Shown piece after piece: positions 7,527 to 14,700 of a DNA stretch of 29,160 bases. Numbering within the stretch: the stretch's first letter is position 1; every line of letters begins with the position of its first letter. The stretch lies in the NCBI GenBank assembly GCA_028684735.1, contig JAQUFI010000005.1, forward strand, positions 1 through 29,160, written 5' to 3'. The stretch is from Bacilli bacterium (GTDB lineage: Bacteria > Bacillota_I > Bacilli_A > RF39 > UBA660). The position numbers and the translations under genes were made by a program. The notes beneath the pieces were generated by a model. It made no database searches. It worked only from the letters and a program-made list of their open reading frames with translations, and was not told the origin of the DNA.

Positions 7527-7802
7527 ATGGCAGTAAAATTAAGATTAAGAAGAATGGGAGCAAAGAAAAGTCCTTTTTATCGTATTGTAGCAGCTGATTC
7601 AAAAAGTCCAAGAGATGGTAAGTTTATTGAAATCATTGGTACTTATGATCCACTTAAGGAACAAGCGGAAATTAAAATAGATGAGGAATTAGCTATTAAA
7701 TGGCTTAAAAATGGCGCAATACCTACTGATACAGTTAGATCTTTATTTAAAAAACAAGGAATTATGGAAAAATTTCATAATTTAAAAAAAGAGTCTAAAT
7801 AG
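7527..7802 (+). CDS. rpsP: 30S ribosomal protein S16
   Basis: A 91-residue small-subunit protein that binds 16S rRNA and helps early assembly of the body of the 30S subunit. The family opening MAVKLRLRRMGAKKSPFYRI and the blocks VAADSKSPRDGKFIE, IGTYDPL and GAIPTDTVRSLFKKQGI are all present, and the length is typical of Bacilli S16. ATG 7527 has GGAGGG at 7515-7520; an upstream in-frame GTG at 7509 would put the ribosome site inside the protein. The next gene begins on the base after its stop. In most Bacilli rpsP leads an operon with khpA, rimM and trmD; here only khpA follows before a terminator. Confidence 0.98.
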   Translation: MAVKLRLRRMGAKKSPFYRIVAADSKSPRDGKFIEIIGTYDPLKEQAEIKIDEELAIKWLKNGAIPTDTVRSLFKKQGIMEKFHNLKKESK

Positions 7803-8048
7803 ATGAATTTAGTTGAATTAACAGAATTTTTAATTAAAAGTTTAGTTAAAGATCCTGATATGGTATCAGTAAAACAATTTGAAGATGAAGATGATATGAT
7901 TATTATTCAAGTTTTAGTAGATAATAGTGATATGGGTGCTGTTATTGGTAGAGGTGGAAATATTGCTAATTCTATTAGAACAATTATTCAAGCTTCTGCT
8001 TATGTTAATGGAAATAAAAGAGTTAAAATAAATATTGATTCATTTTAA
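7803..8048 (+). CDS. khpA: KH-domain RNA-binding protein KhpA (YlqC)
   Basis: This 81-residue protein is a single type II KH domain with the GXXG RNA-binding loop G49-R50-G51-G52 (AVIGRGGNIANSIRTII). KhpA works with KhpB (Jag/EloR) in Firmicutes to bind RNA and influence cell elongation and division. The ATG follows the rpsP stop TAG with no gap and there is no strong ribosome site, so it is probably translated by coupling to rpsP. rpsP-khpA is a conserved pair in Bacilli. An intrinsic terminator follows directly, so rimM and trmD, which usually come next, must be encoded elsewhere. Confidence 0.93.
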   Translation: MNLVELTEFLIKSLVKDPDMVSVKQFEDEDDMIIIQVLVDNSDMGAVIGRGGNIANSIRTIIQASAYVNGNKRVKINIDSF

Positions 8049-8068
8049 GAAGCAGATGCTTCTTTTTT
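8047..8068 (+). terminator. Intrinsic terminator after khpA
   Basis: AAGAAGC (8047-8053), an AGAT loop, GCTTCTT (8058-8064), then T's. It starts inside the khpA stop codon and ends just before the uppS -35. Confidence 0.8.
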
Positions 8069-8069
8069 C

Positions 8070-8098
8070 TTGAATAAATAGTAATAGTATATTATAAT
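8070..8098 (+). promoter_or_regulatory. Promoter for the uppS-cdsA-rseP run
   Basis: TTGAAT (8070-8075), a 17-nt spacer, then TATAAT (8093-8098). The -35 starts in the T-tract of the preceding terminator. Confidence 0.75.
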
Positions 8099-8121
8099 AT
8101 AATATAGATAGTGAGGTATTT

Positions 8122-8853
8122 ATGGATTACAACAATTTAAAAATTCCAGATCATGTTGGTATTATTGTTGATGGTAATGGAAGATGGGCTGAAGCAAGAA
8201 AACTATCTAGAAGTATAGGTCATAAAGCAGGTGCTAAGAACTTAGAAAAACTTACTAGGTATGCGATATCTAAAGGTATTAAAGTATTAAGTTTATATGT
8301 TTTTTCAACAGAAAATTTCAAAAGAAGTAAAGAAGAAGTCGATTATCTGATGAATTTATTTATAACTACCTTTAAGAAGAGTAATAAAAAGTATGCTAAA
8401 GAAAATATTAAAGTTGTTTTTTCTGGCAGAGAAGACCGTTTATCATCAGATGTTATAAAAACAATGAATGAAATGATGGAAATGACTAAAAATAATACTG
8501 GCGGGATTGTTAACTTTTGTTTAAATTATGGTGGTCATAGTGAGTTAATCGATGCATGTAAAAAAATTAGTCAAGATGTTAATAACAAGGTACTGGATAT
8601 CGATGACTTAAATGAGGAGATATTTCCTAAATATTTATATAATGATTTACCACCAATTGATCTACTGATTAGAACTGGTGGAGAGTACCGAATTAGTAAT
8701 TTTATGTTATGGCATTTGTCATATGCAGAATTTTATTTCACACCGACTTATTTTCCGGGTTTTGGTTATGATGAATTTGATCAAGCAATTTTAGATTACA
8801 CCAAAAGAGATCGTCGATTTGGAGGAATTAATTATGAAAACAAGAATAATTAG
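8122..8853 (+). CDS. uppS: Undecaprenyl diphosphate synthase (cis-prenyltransferase)
   Basis: UppS extends farnesyl diphosphate with eight isopentenyl units to make C55 undecaprenyl diphosphate, the lipid carrier for peptidoglycan and other wall polymers. The 243-residue protein has the catalytic block IIVDGNGRWAEARK with D17, followed by RSIGHKAG and LSLYVFSTENFKRS, and ends with DLLIRTGGEYRISNF, AEFYFTPTYFPGF and RRFGG, which bind isopentenyl diphosphate. Length and motif order are normal. GTGAGG stands 5 nt before the ATG. It opens a packed run and overlaps cdsA by 20 nt, as in the uppS-cdsA-rasP order of Bacillus. dxr, often found between cdsA and rasP in Bacillus, is absent here. Confidence 0.97.
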   Translation: MDYNNLKIPDHVGIIVDGNGRWAEARKLSRSIGHKAGAKNLEKLTRYAISKGIKVLSLYVFSTENFKRSKEEVDYLMNLFITTFKKSNKKYAKENIKVVFSGREDRLSSDVIKTMNEMMEMTKNNTGGIVNFCLNYGGHSELIDACKKISQDVNNKVLDIDDLNEEIFPKYLYNDLPPIDLLIRTGGEYRISNFMLWHLSYAEFYFTPTYFPGFGYDEFDQAILDYTKRDRRFGGINYENKNN

Positions 8854-9634
8854 TGCTTTATTAGCTTTGGCTATTGTTATTCCAATTATTTTAGCAGGGG
8901 GAACAATTTTTAATATAGGTGTTTTTGTTATCTCAATGATAGCTTTAAAAGAATTAATTGATATGAAGAGTACTAAAAAGAAAACACCTGATTTTATTAA
9001 ATTTATTTCATATACTTTTTTACTATTGATTATGTCATTCGGGCTACATAGTAAAACGATTATAGTATCAATTGATTACACCATTTTAGCAGCATTATTT
9101 TTATCTTTTTTACTACCTACTGTTCTATATCATGATTCTGAGAAGTATAGTGTGAATGATGCCTTTTATTTAATTGGGGGAGTTTTTTTCTTGTCGTTAT
9201 CGATGTTATTATTGATCCAACTAAGAATTGAAAGTCTATATGTTTTCATCTTCTTATTATTGATTACAACAATGACAGATACTTTTGCCTTAATAACAGG
9301 AATTTTAATCGGTAAACATAAATTATTAGAAAGTATTTCGCCAAAAAAAACCTGGGAAGGTTTAGTTGGAGGAACGATTATGGGAGTCTTTATAGGAAGT
9401 ATTTTTTACTATAATATAATTGATTCTGAGATATCTATATGGTTACTGATTTTAATCACAACCTTCTTATCAATTTTAGGACAATTTGGAGATTTATTTT
9501 TCTCATCAATTAAAAGATATTATAATAAAAAAGACTTTTCAAATATTATGCCAGGACATGGTGGGATATTAGATCGTTTAGACAGTATTATTTTTGTAAT
9601 ATTAGGTTTTACTTTTTTAATGAGATTCTTATAA
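8834..9634 (+). CDS. cdsA: Phosphatidate cytidylyltransferase (CDP-diglyceride synthase)
   Basis: CdsA converts phosphatidic acid and CTP into CDP-diacylglycerol, the precursor of phosphatidylglycerol and cardiolipin. The 266-residue membrane protein shows about seven to eight hydrophobic segments, the block ISPKKTWEGLVGG, and the signature SSIKRYYNKKDFSNIMPGHG followed by GILDRLDS, where the K-D and the D-R-x-D residues bind metal and substrate. ATG 8834 is used because GGAGG (8821-8825), inside the end of uppS, lies 8 nt upstream; the start lies within the uppS reading frame, so translation is coupled. rseP begins 12 bp after the stop. Confidence 0.96.
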   Translation: MKTRIISALLALAIVIPIILAGGTIFNIGVFVISMIALKELIDMKSTKKKTPDFIKFISYTFLLLIMSFGLHSKTIIVSIDYTILAALFLSFLLPTVLYHDSEKYSVNDAFYLIGGVFFLSLSMLLLIQLRIESLYVFIFLLLITTMTDTFALITGILIGKHKLLESISPKKTWEGLVGGTIMGVFIGSIFYYNIIDSEISIWLLILITTFLSILGQFGDLFFSSIKRYYNKKDFSNIMPGHGGILDRLDSIIFVILGFTFLMRFL

Positions 9635-9646
9635 GAGGAGGATATT

Positions 9647-10693
9647 ATGACATTTATATATTTTGTTTTAATTCTAGGCATAACTATTTTTATTCATGAA
9701 TTAGGCCACTTTATATTTGCTAAAAGAGCTAAGGTCTATTGTCATGAATTTTCATTAGGAATGGGACCTAAAATTTGGAGTTTTAGAAGAAAGAATGATG
9801 AAACCTTATATTCCCTTAGATTATTCCCAATAGGTGGTTTTGTTCAAATGGCGGGTGAAGAACTAGAAGAAGATAAAGATGTCCCACGTGATCGTCAATT
9901 ATTTGCTAAAAAATGGAGTCAAAAATTCATGACGATTATTGCTGGTATCATGTTTAATTTTATTTTTGCCGTTATTATCTTTTTCTTTTTAGCTTTATTT
10001 AATGGTTCACCATCAACGAAACCTATTGTTAGTGTTGTTGATAAAGGACTACCAGCTTATAGTGCAGGATTAGAATCTGGTGATATCATAAAAAGAGTTA
10101 ATGGAAAAAAAGTTACATCAATTGATCGATTGATGTTAGAATTGCACGTGGTTAAGAATGATGAAATCACTTTAGAAATCAAACGGGATGAAATAATTAA
10201 AGAAATAAAAATTACAGCTGTTGAAGTAACAGAAAAAGATGATACAAAGCGATTTGTTTTTGGATTTGGCTTAGAATCTAAAATAGAAAAAGGTTTCTTG
10301 GTATCATTACAATATGCCTTTATGAAAACAGGTTATTTAATTGAGCAAATGTTTTGGATTGTTACTTATTTAATAACTGGTTCGATTGGTTTAAATAATT
10401 TATCTGGACCAATTGGTATTTATAATATTGTGGGTGAAACAGCTAGAAGTGGTATTGCTAATTTATTTTACTTACTTGCTTATATTAGTATTAATGTTGG
10501 TTTTATTAATTTACTACCAATACCAGCCTTTGATGGTGGTCGTATTTTGTTCTTACTTCTTGAAAAGATTAAAGGTCGACCAATTGACCCTAAAGTTGAA
10601 AATTCAATTCATAGTGTTGGCTTCTTCTTGTTGATGTTATTAATGTTATTAATCACTTATAACGATATTATTAGAATCTTTGTGGGAGGTTGA
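9647..10693 (+). CDS. rseP: Site-2 intramembrane zinc metalloprotease RseP/RasP
   Basis: An M50 protease that cuts transmembrane segments, for example of anti-sigma factors and remnant signal peptides. HELGH at H17-E18-x-x-H21 in the first membrane helix supplies the zinc ligands and catalytic Glu, and the third ligand lies in LLPIPAFDGGRI (D296) near the C-terminus. A single PDZ domain lies at about residues 125-190 (GLPAYSAGLESGDIIKRVNG). The protein has 348 residues, shorter than the roughly 420 of B. subtilis RasP, mostly through a compact middle. Ribosome site AGAGGAGG. Its last codons (GTG GGA GGT) also form the ribosome site for the next gene. It stands after cdsA as in Bacillus. Its substrate is not evident; no anti-sigma gene is visible here. 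Confidence 0.95.
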   Translation: MTFIYFVLILGITIFIHELGHFIFAKRAKVYCHEFSLGMGPKIWSFRRKNDETLYSLRLFPIGGFVQMAGEELEEDKDVPRDRQLFAKKWSQKFMTIIAGIMFNFIFAVIIFFFLALFNGSPSTKPIVSVVDKGLPAYSAGLESGDIIKRVNGKKVTSIDRLMLELHVVKNDEITLEIKRDEIIKEIKITAVEVTEKDDTKRFVFGFGLESKIEKGFLVSLQYAFMKTGYLIEQMFWIVTYLITGSIGLNNLSGPIGIYNIVGETARSGIANLFYLLAYISINVGFINLLPIPAFDGGRILFLLLEKIKGRPIDPKVENSIHSVGFFLLMLLMLLITYNDIIRIFVGG

Positions 10694-10694
10694 A

Positions 10695-11045
10695 ATTATC
10701 AGTAATAAAGTATTAAAATATTCACCTAATTATAATGATATCGTTAATTATAATTTTGATGAAGATGATTTTGTATCACAAAGAATTATTAATTATTATC
10801 AGGAATATTTGTTTGGTAATATCTATAAGCCTCAATTAAAAAAGATTAAAGTTTTTGATAAAATAGTTTGGGAATATATTAAGAATGATCAATTTTATCA
10901 ATATGTTCAATATTATTTAAAAGAATTAGAGTTATCCAATAGTGATTTAGATTATTATGAACATTTAGATAGAAATTTAGAAAAATTATATAAAGATTTT
11001 GATAAAAACAGTTTAAAAAAAGTAGTTAGTACAAAATGGTTATGA
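10695..11045 (+). CDS. Unknown 117-residue protein with apparent non-canonical start
   Basis: I do not recognise this protein. It is rich in Tyr, Asn, Lys and Asp, has no membrane segment or Cys-based motif, and seems all-helical in the second half (VWEYIKNDQFYQYVQYYLKE, then a Leu- and Lys-rich helix). It lies in the packed run between rseP and an ABC ATPase (12 bp before the latter). No ATG, GTG or TTG is well placed: an in-frame TTG at 10680 lies before the ribosome site GGGAGGT (10684-10690). An ATT at 10695 stands 5 nt after GGAGG, which suggests AUU initiation as known for infC. The alternative is the TTG start, giving 121 residues and a 14-nt overlap with rseP. The open frame of more than 115 codons and the tight packing argue that it is real. 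Confidence 0.6.
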   Translation: MISNKVLKYSPNYNDIVNYNFDEDDFVSQRIINYYQEYLFGNIYKPQLKKIKVFDKIVWEYIKNDQFYQYVQYYLKELELSNSDLDYYEHLDRNLEKLYKDFDKNSLKKVVSTKWL

Positions 11046-11057
11046 AAGGGTGAGAAA

Positions 11058-11957
11058 ATGTTAAAAGTAGAAAATGTAACAAAATATTATGGTGATTTCT
11101 TAGCTGTTGATAATCTATCATTTACTGTTAAACCTGGCGAAATATTCGGTTTATTAGGGGTTAATGGCGCAGGTAAAACCACAACCTTTAGAATGATAAT
11201 GGGATTACTAGATGCTAACTCAGGAAGTGTTACTTTAAATGGAAAACCGATTGATTATAGTGTAACTGATACCATTGGCTTTTTAACTGAAGAACGTAGT
11301 CTATTAACAAAAATGACAGTTCGTGAACAATGTCTATTCTTTGGGACTTTAAAAGGTATGACGAATGAAAAAATTATTGAAAGATTAGTATATTTGTTAG
11401 ATAAATTTGAAATACCAGAATATATCGATAAGAAAATTAAAGAGTTGTCAAAAGGTAATCAACAAAAAATTCAATTTATTACAGCTATCTTAAATGAACC
11501 AAAACTAGTCATTTTAGATGAGCCATTTGCTGGTTTAGATCCCTTTAATGTTGAGATGTTTAAAAAAGAAATCATTGAAATGGCTGAAAAAGGAAGTATG
11601 ATCATTTTTTCAACTCACCGAATGGAACATGTCGAACTATTTTGTAAGAAGTTAGTCATCTTATTAAGAGGTAAAACAGTTATTTCAGGATATCTAAGTG
11701 ATATCAAAGAACAATATCGTAAAAAGAATATTCTAATTAAAGCTGATATTACCAAAAAGAAATTAGAAAAAATTGATGGAGTGACTGATGTTATTGAAAA
11801 AGCTGATGAATTTGAAGTGAAAATCGAAGAAAAAGATAAAGTGAAAAATGTTTTTGCAGAAGTTAGTAAATGTAAAAATGTATCAAAATTTGTTGTCGAG
11901 GAACCATCTCTTAATGAAATCTTTATTGCTAAAGTAGGTGAAAGTTATGAGAAGTAA
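11058..11957 (+). CDS. ABC transporter ATP-binding protein (NatA/YhaQ-like)
   Basis: The ATPase subunit of an ABC-2 type exporter, 299 residues. The nucleotide-binding domain (about 1-215) has Walker A GVNGAGKTT, a Q-loop region (FLTEERSL), the signature LSKGNQQKIQF, Walker B LVILDEPFAGLD and the switch His in STHRMEH. The C-terminal portion (about 220-299) is the DUF4162-type regulatory extension found in NatA and YhaQ proteins. LSKGNQQK instead of LSGGQ is the usual variant in this group. It works with the membrane subunit encoded next, whose start codon overlaps its end by 11 nt. Related pairs (NatAB, YhaQP) export sodium or small compounds; the substrate is not known here. Confidence 0.93.
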   Translation: MLKVENVTKYYGDFLAVDNLSFTVKPGEIFGLLGVNGAGKTTTFRMIMGLLDANSGSVTLNGKPIDYSVTDTIGFLTEERSLLTKMTVREQCLFFGTLKGMTNEKIIERLVYLLDKFEIPEYIDKKIKELSKGNQQKIQFITAILNEPKLVILDEPFAGLDPFNVEMFKKEIIEMAEKGSMIIFSTHRMEHVELFCKKLVILLRGKTVISGYLSDIKEQYRKKNILIKADITKKKLEKIDGVTDVIEKADEFEVKIEEKDKVKNVFAEVSKCKNVSKFVVEEPSLNEIFIAKVGESYEK

Positions 11958-13272
11958 ACTAAATTATTTAATCAGTATTAGCCTTAATCGTAAGATTAAA
12001 ACAAAATGGTTTGTGATTGCTAATGTTATCCTGTGTTTAGTAATTATTAGTATTGCTAATGTCGATAGTATTATTACAGTTTTTGGTGGTGATTTTGATA
12101 AAAAACAAAAGGTTTATGTAATTGATAATACTGAAGTATCTTATGATTTATTTAGTGAACAAATAAAAATAACTAGTCAAACACTTAATAAATCAGAGGA
12201 ATCATCATATGAACTAATTAAATATGATAAAACAGTCGAAGATGCTAAAAAAATGCTTGCAGAAGAAGAAAAAGATTTAAGTATGTTGATTGTCTTTGAT
12301 ACATCAGTTGACAATGTCCTCGATACTAAAATAATAACCAAAGAATATATGGATATGATTGATAGTCAAATAATCAATAATGCTATTAACAATACAAAAG
12401 TTGCTTTAGCTATCATGCAATCCAATGTCAGTATTGAAGATATCAATAAAATATATGCACCAGTTGATGTTGAAAGAGTATATCTAGATAAAGATAAAAA
12501 CAGTCAAGATGAAAATATGGATATCATTATGACCACTGTTTTCCCTGTAATTATTTTACCATTCTTTATGTTATCCATCTTTTTGGTTCAAATGATTGGT
12601 GCCGAAGTAAACGATGAAAAAACAACTAGAGGTATGGAAATAATTATTTCTAATGTTAGTCCTAAAACACACTTTTTTGCTAAAGTTATAGCTGGTAACT
12701 TATTTGTTTTAATTCAAGGAATATTGCTCGTTCTCTTTGGGGCTTTAGGTCTATTAATTAGAAAATTAATTGGTAATAATAATATTGTTAATGGTATAAC
12801 AAATGAAGTCGGAGATATAATTTCCAACTTACTTTCAAGTGGATTTGGAGATAAATTAATCTATATTATTCCATTAACTTTATTATTGATGATCTTAACC
12901 TTTGTTGCTTACTCTTTATTAGCAGGTATTTTAGCTTCAATGACAACGAATATTGAAGATTTCCAACAACTTCAAACACCAATTATGATTATTTCACTTA
13001 TTGGATATTATTTAGCGATGATGGCTGGTGTTTTTGAAGGAGCTGCCTTTATTCGTGTATTATCATATGTACCATTTATTTCAGCAATCTTATGTCCATC
13101 GTTATTAGTCTTAGGACAAATCGGTATTGTTGATGTTGTTATAGCTATGGTATTAGTGGTTATAACCAATTATTTATTAATAAAATATGGATTAAGAATA
13201 TATAAAGTAGGAATCTTAAATTATTCTTCATCTGGATTATGGAAGAAAATGTTTAAAGCATTAAAAAGTTAG
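11947..13272 (+). CDS. ABC-2 type transporter permease (NatB/YhaP-like)
   Basis: The membrane partner of the preceding ATPase. 441 residues: a first transmembrane segment at about 21-40, a large extracytoplasmic domain (about 45-190), then a cluster of five or six segments from about 195 to 430. The architecture, with the DEKTTRGMEIIISNVSPKT loop after the second segment, is that of the NatB/COG1668 family. The extracellular loop follows the usual NatB layout (VYVIDNTEVSYDLFSE near residue 55). ATG 11947 has AGGTGA upstream; the alternative GTG 11938 lies within that site. Its stop is 17 bp before tRNA-Leu, and no promoter is visible in between, so the tRNA may be read from this operon. Confidence 0.9.
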   Translation: MRSKLNYLISISLNRKIKTKWFVIANVILCLVIISIANVDSIITVFGGDFDKKQKVYVIDNTEVSYDLFSEQIKITSQTLNKSEESSYELIKYDKTVEDAKKMLAEEEKDLSMLIVFDTSVDNVLDTKIITKEYMDMIDSQIINNAINNTKVALAIMQSNVSIEDINKIYAPVDVERVYLDKDKNSQDENMDIIMTTVFPVIILPFFMLSIFLVQMIGAEVNDEKTTRGMEIIISNVSPKTHFFAKVIAGNLFVLIQGILLVLFGALGLLIRKLIGNNNIVNGITNEVGDIISNLLSSGFGDKLIYIIPLTLLLMILTFVAYSLLAGILASMTTNIEDFQQLQTPIMIISLIGYYLAMMAGVFEGAAFIRVLSYVPFISAILCPSLLVLGQIGIVDVVIAMVLVVITNYLLIKYGLRIYKVGILNYSSSGLWKKMFKALKS

Positions 13273-13289
13273 TAGCTTAGCTACTTTCT

Positions 13290-13375
13290 GCAAGAGTGGT
13301 GGAACAGGTAGACACACAAGTTTGAGGGGCTTGTAGATTAAATCTGTGCGGGTTCAAGTCCCGTCTCTTGCACCA
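13290..13375 (+). tRNA. tRNA-Leu (anticodon GAG)
   Basis: An 86-nt class II tRNA. GCAAGAG pairs with CTCTTGC, and CCA is encoded. The anticodon stem CAAGT/GCTTG closes the loop TTGAGGG, giving anticodon GAG for CUC and CUU. The long variable arm AGAT-TAA-ATCT and T-arm GCGGG-TTCAAGT-CCCGT are typical of tRNA-Leu. It starts directly after a small hairpin (13271-13285) that contains the end of the permease stop codon. Confidence 0.95.
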
Positions 13376-13637
13376 ATATTAATAAGGAGTTATGTTTTAT
13401 GAATGATAAAAAATGAAACTAAGCAAACAAAAAATAATAATCATATAATTTATATAATTATTTTTTAGTTAGTTTTCGGTTAGGATTTGTATTTTAAACT
13501 TCAATCAGGTTAATCTTTTTAAATCATTATCTTGGTTAGTTATAATATTATTTGTTTTAGGAATAATTTCAATGATTTATCTTATTTCGTCTTGTACATG
13601 ATAAGATAACAGTATTAGAAAACAAGGTAATTTAAAA
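13376..13637 (+). other. Non-coding stretch with a possible gene remnant
   Basis: There is no intact gene in these 262 bases. After tRNA-Leu there is a good ribosome site (AAGGAG, 13384-13389) and an ATG at 13400 (plus one at 13392), but the frames close within a few codons. One frame later (about 13480-13603) gives a membrane-like stretch ending LFVLGIISMIYLISSC before a stop. This looks like a small membrane-protein gene broken by stops and frameshifts, but it could equally be chance in AT-rich DNA. An A/T-only stem (AAAAAATAAT at 13429-13438 and ATTATTTTTT at 13457-13466) may be the terminator for the tRNA-Leu transcript. Confidence 0.35.
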
Positions 13638-13650
13638 TTATCTTGTTTTT
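13618..13650. terminator. Terminator-like hairpin at the 3' end of the cytidylyltransferase gene
   Basis: AAAACAAGGTAAT and ATTATCTTGTTTT form a 13-bp stem (one G-T pair) with a 5-nt loop. T-runs follow on both strands. The reverse-strand gene's stop codon (13638-13640) lies in the hairpin. Confidence 0.65.
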
Positions 13651-14342
13651 ATTATGGCCTCAGCTATTAATAAATCATTTTTAGTGGTTATCTTTATATT
13701 AGCAGAGTCACCATCAACTAAATAGACTGTTTCATTATTGATGGTGAAGATGCTACTACCATCAGTTATTATATTTTTTTCTTTCTTATTTAACTTATTA
13801 TATAAAGATATTAATTTCCTTAAATTAAAAGTTTGGGGAGTTTGAGCATGAAAGATATTGTTTCTAGTAGGAATATTAGTAATTGTTTTTTCATTAGTTG
13901 AAATAATCATTGTATCAACAGCTGGAGAAACAGTTGTTACGGCACTATATTTTCTAGCACCTTTAATATTATCATTAATCATCTTTTGAGTGATAAAAGG
14001 TCTAACTGAATCATGAGTAATTACTAGATCATTATCTTTAATTCCATAATGTTTTTCGATGTAATCACAACCATTCATCATCGTCTCGTTTCTAGTATGA
14101 CCACTTTCAATAATTTTTATATTATCGATATCACTAAAGTATGTTTGTAAATTTTCAATAATGAATGAATGCCATTTTTTAGGAGCACAAATAATTATCT
14201 TATTGATTTTATTATTATTTTTTAATTGTTGAACCGCATAAATAAAAATGGGAATATTATTTAATAATAAAAATTGTTTTGGCTTATCAGTAAGTCCCAT
14301 TCTCGTACCACTGCCACCTGCTAAAATAATACCATATATCAT
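13638..14342 (-). CDS. TarI/IspD family cytidylyltransferase
   Basis: This 234-residue enzyme transfers CMP from CTP to a sugar-alcohol or methylerythritol phosphate. The CTP-binding start GIILAGGSGTRMG with PKQFLLLNNIPIFIY, THDSVRPFITQKM, a VDT block and TPQTFNLRKL are diagnostic of the family. Details such as RNETMMN, GIKDNDLVITHDSVRPF and NIKITTKNDLL resemble TarI (ribitol-5-phosphate cytidylyltransferase, wall teichoic acid) more than classical IspD. The absence of dxr from its usual spot near cdsA would also fit a non-MEP role, but I cannot settle this: the usual TarJ partner is not adjacent. The gene stands alone on the reverse strand with ribosome site GGAGGT; an extended -10 (TGATATAAT) at 14371-14379 reads towards it. 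Confidence 0.85.
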   Translation of the reverse strand: MIYGIILAGGSGTRMGLTDKPKQFLLLNNIPIFIYAVQQLKNNNKINKIIICAPKKWHSFIIENLQTYFSDIDNIKIIESGHTRNETMMNGCDYIEKHYGIKDNDLVITHDSVRPFITQKMINDNIKGARKYSAVTTVSPAVDTMIISTNEKTITNIPTRNNIFHAQTPQTFNLRKLISLYNKLNKKEKNIITDGSSIFTINNETVYLVDGDSANIKITTKNDLLIAEAIIKTR

Positions 14343-14370
14343 AATTCTACCTCCATCATTTGATAATTAT

Positions 14371-14379
14371 ATTATATCA
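14371..14379 (-). promoter_or_regulatory. Extended -10 promoter for the cytidylyltransferase gene
   Basis: On the reverse strand TGATATAAT, with TATAAT at 14371-14376, about 29 nt before the ATG. It lies back to back with the tRNA-Thr promoter (14384-14412). Confidence 0.55.
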
Positions 14380-14383
14380 TGTA

Positions 14384-14412
14384 TGGACAAATAATTATAA
14401 AAGTGATATATT
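14384..14412 (+). promoter_or_regulatory. Promoter for tRNA-Thr(CGT)
   Basis: TGGACA (14384-14389), a 17-nt spacer, then TATATT (14407-14412), preceded by TGA as an extended element. It ends 19 nt upstream of the tRNA. Confidence 0.6.
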
Positions 14413-14431
14413 ATTAATGTTAAAAAATTAA

Positions 14432-14507
14432 GCTGGAATAGCTCAGCAGGTAGAGCAATCGCCTCGTAAGCGATAGGTCGTAGGTTCAAATCCTATTTCC
14501 AGCACCA
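14432..14507 (+). tRNA. tRNA-Thr (anticodon CGT)
   Basis: A 76-nt tRNA. GCTGGAA pairs with TTCCAGC, CCA is encoded, the D-arm is GCTC-GAGC, and the anticodon stem ATCGC/GCGAT encloses CTCGTAA, so the anticodon is CGT (codon ACG). T-arm GTAGG-TTCAAAT-CCTAT. It has its own promoter and a terminator-like hairpin downstream. Confidence 0.96.
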
Positions 14508-14521
14508 TCTGTACAAAAAAT

Positions 14522-14543
14522 ATTAGATTTATCTAATGTTTTA
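14522..14543 (+). terminator. Intrinsic terminator after tRNA-Thr(CGT)
   Basis: ATTAGA, loop TTTA, TCTAAT, then GTTTTATT: a short, A/T-rich stem placed 14 nt after the tRNA. Confidence 0.55.
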
Positions 14544-14667
14544 TTAGTTTAGGTTTACAAATAATTTCTAATTTAATAAAGAAAACAAAGGCATTAGCGG
14601 ATATCATAAAATTATTTTAGAATATTTTAAAAAACTTAAACTAAAAGCATTATATAATTTATAATTT

Positions 14668-14678
14668 TATGATATAAT
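14668..14678 (+). promoter_or_regulatory. Extended -10 promoter for the HD-domain gene
   Basis: TTATGATATAAT contains the extended element TATGA and TATAAT at 14673-14678, 22 nt before the ATG. There is no good -35. Confidence 0.6.
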
Positions 14679-14700
14679 GTATTAGTGTTTGAGGTGAATC

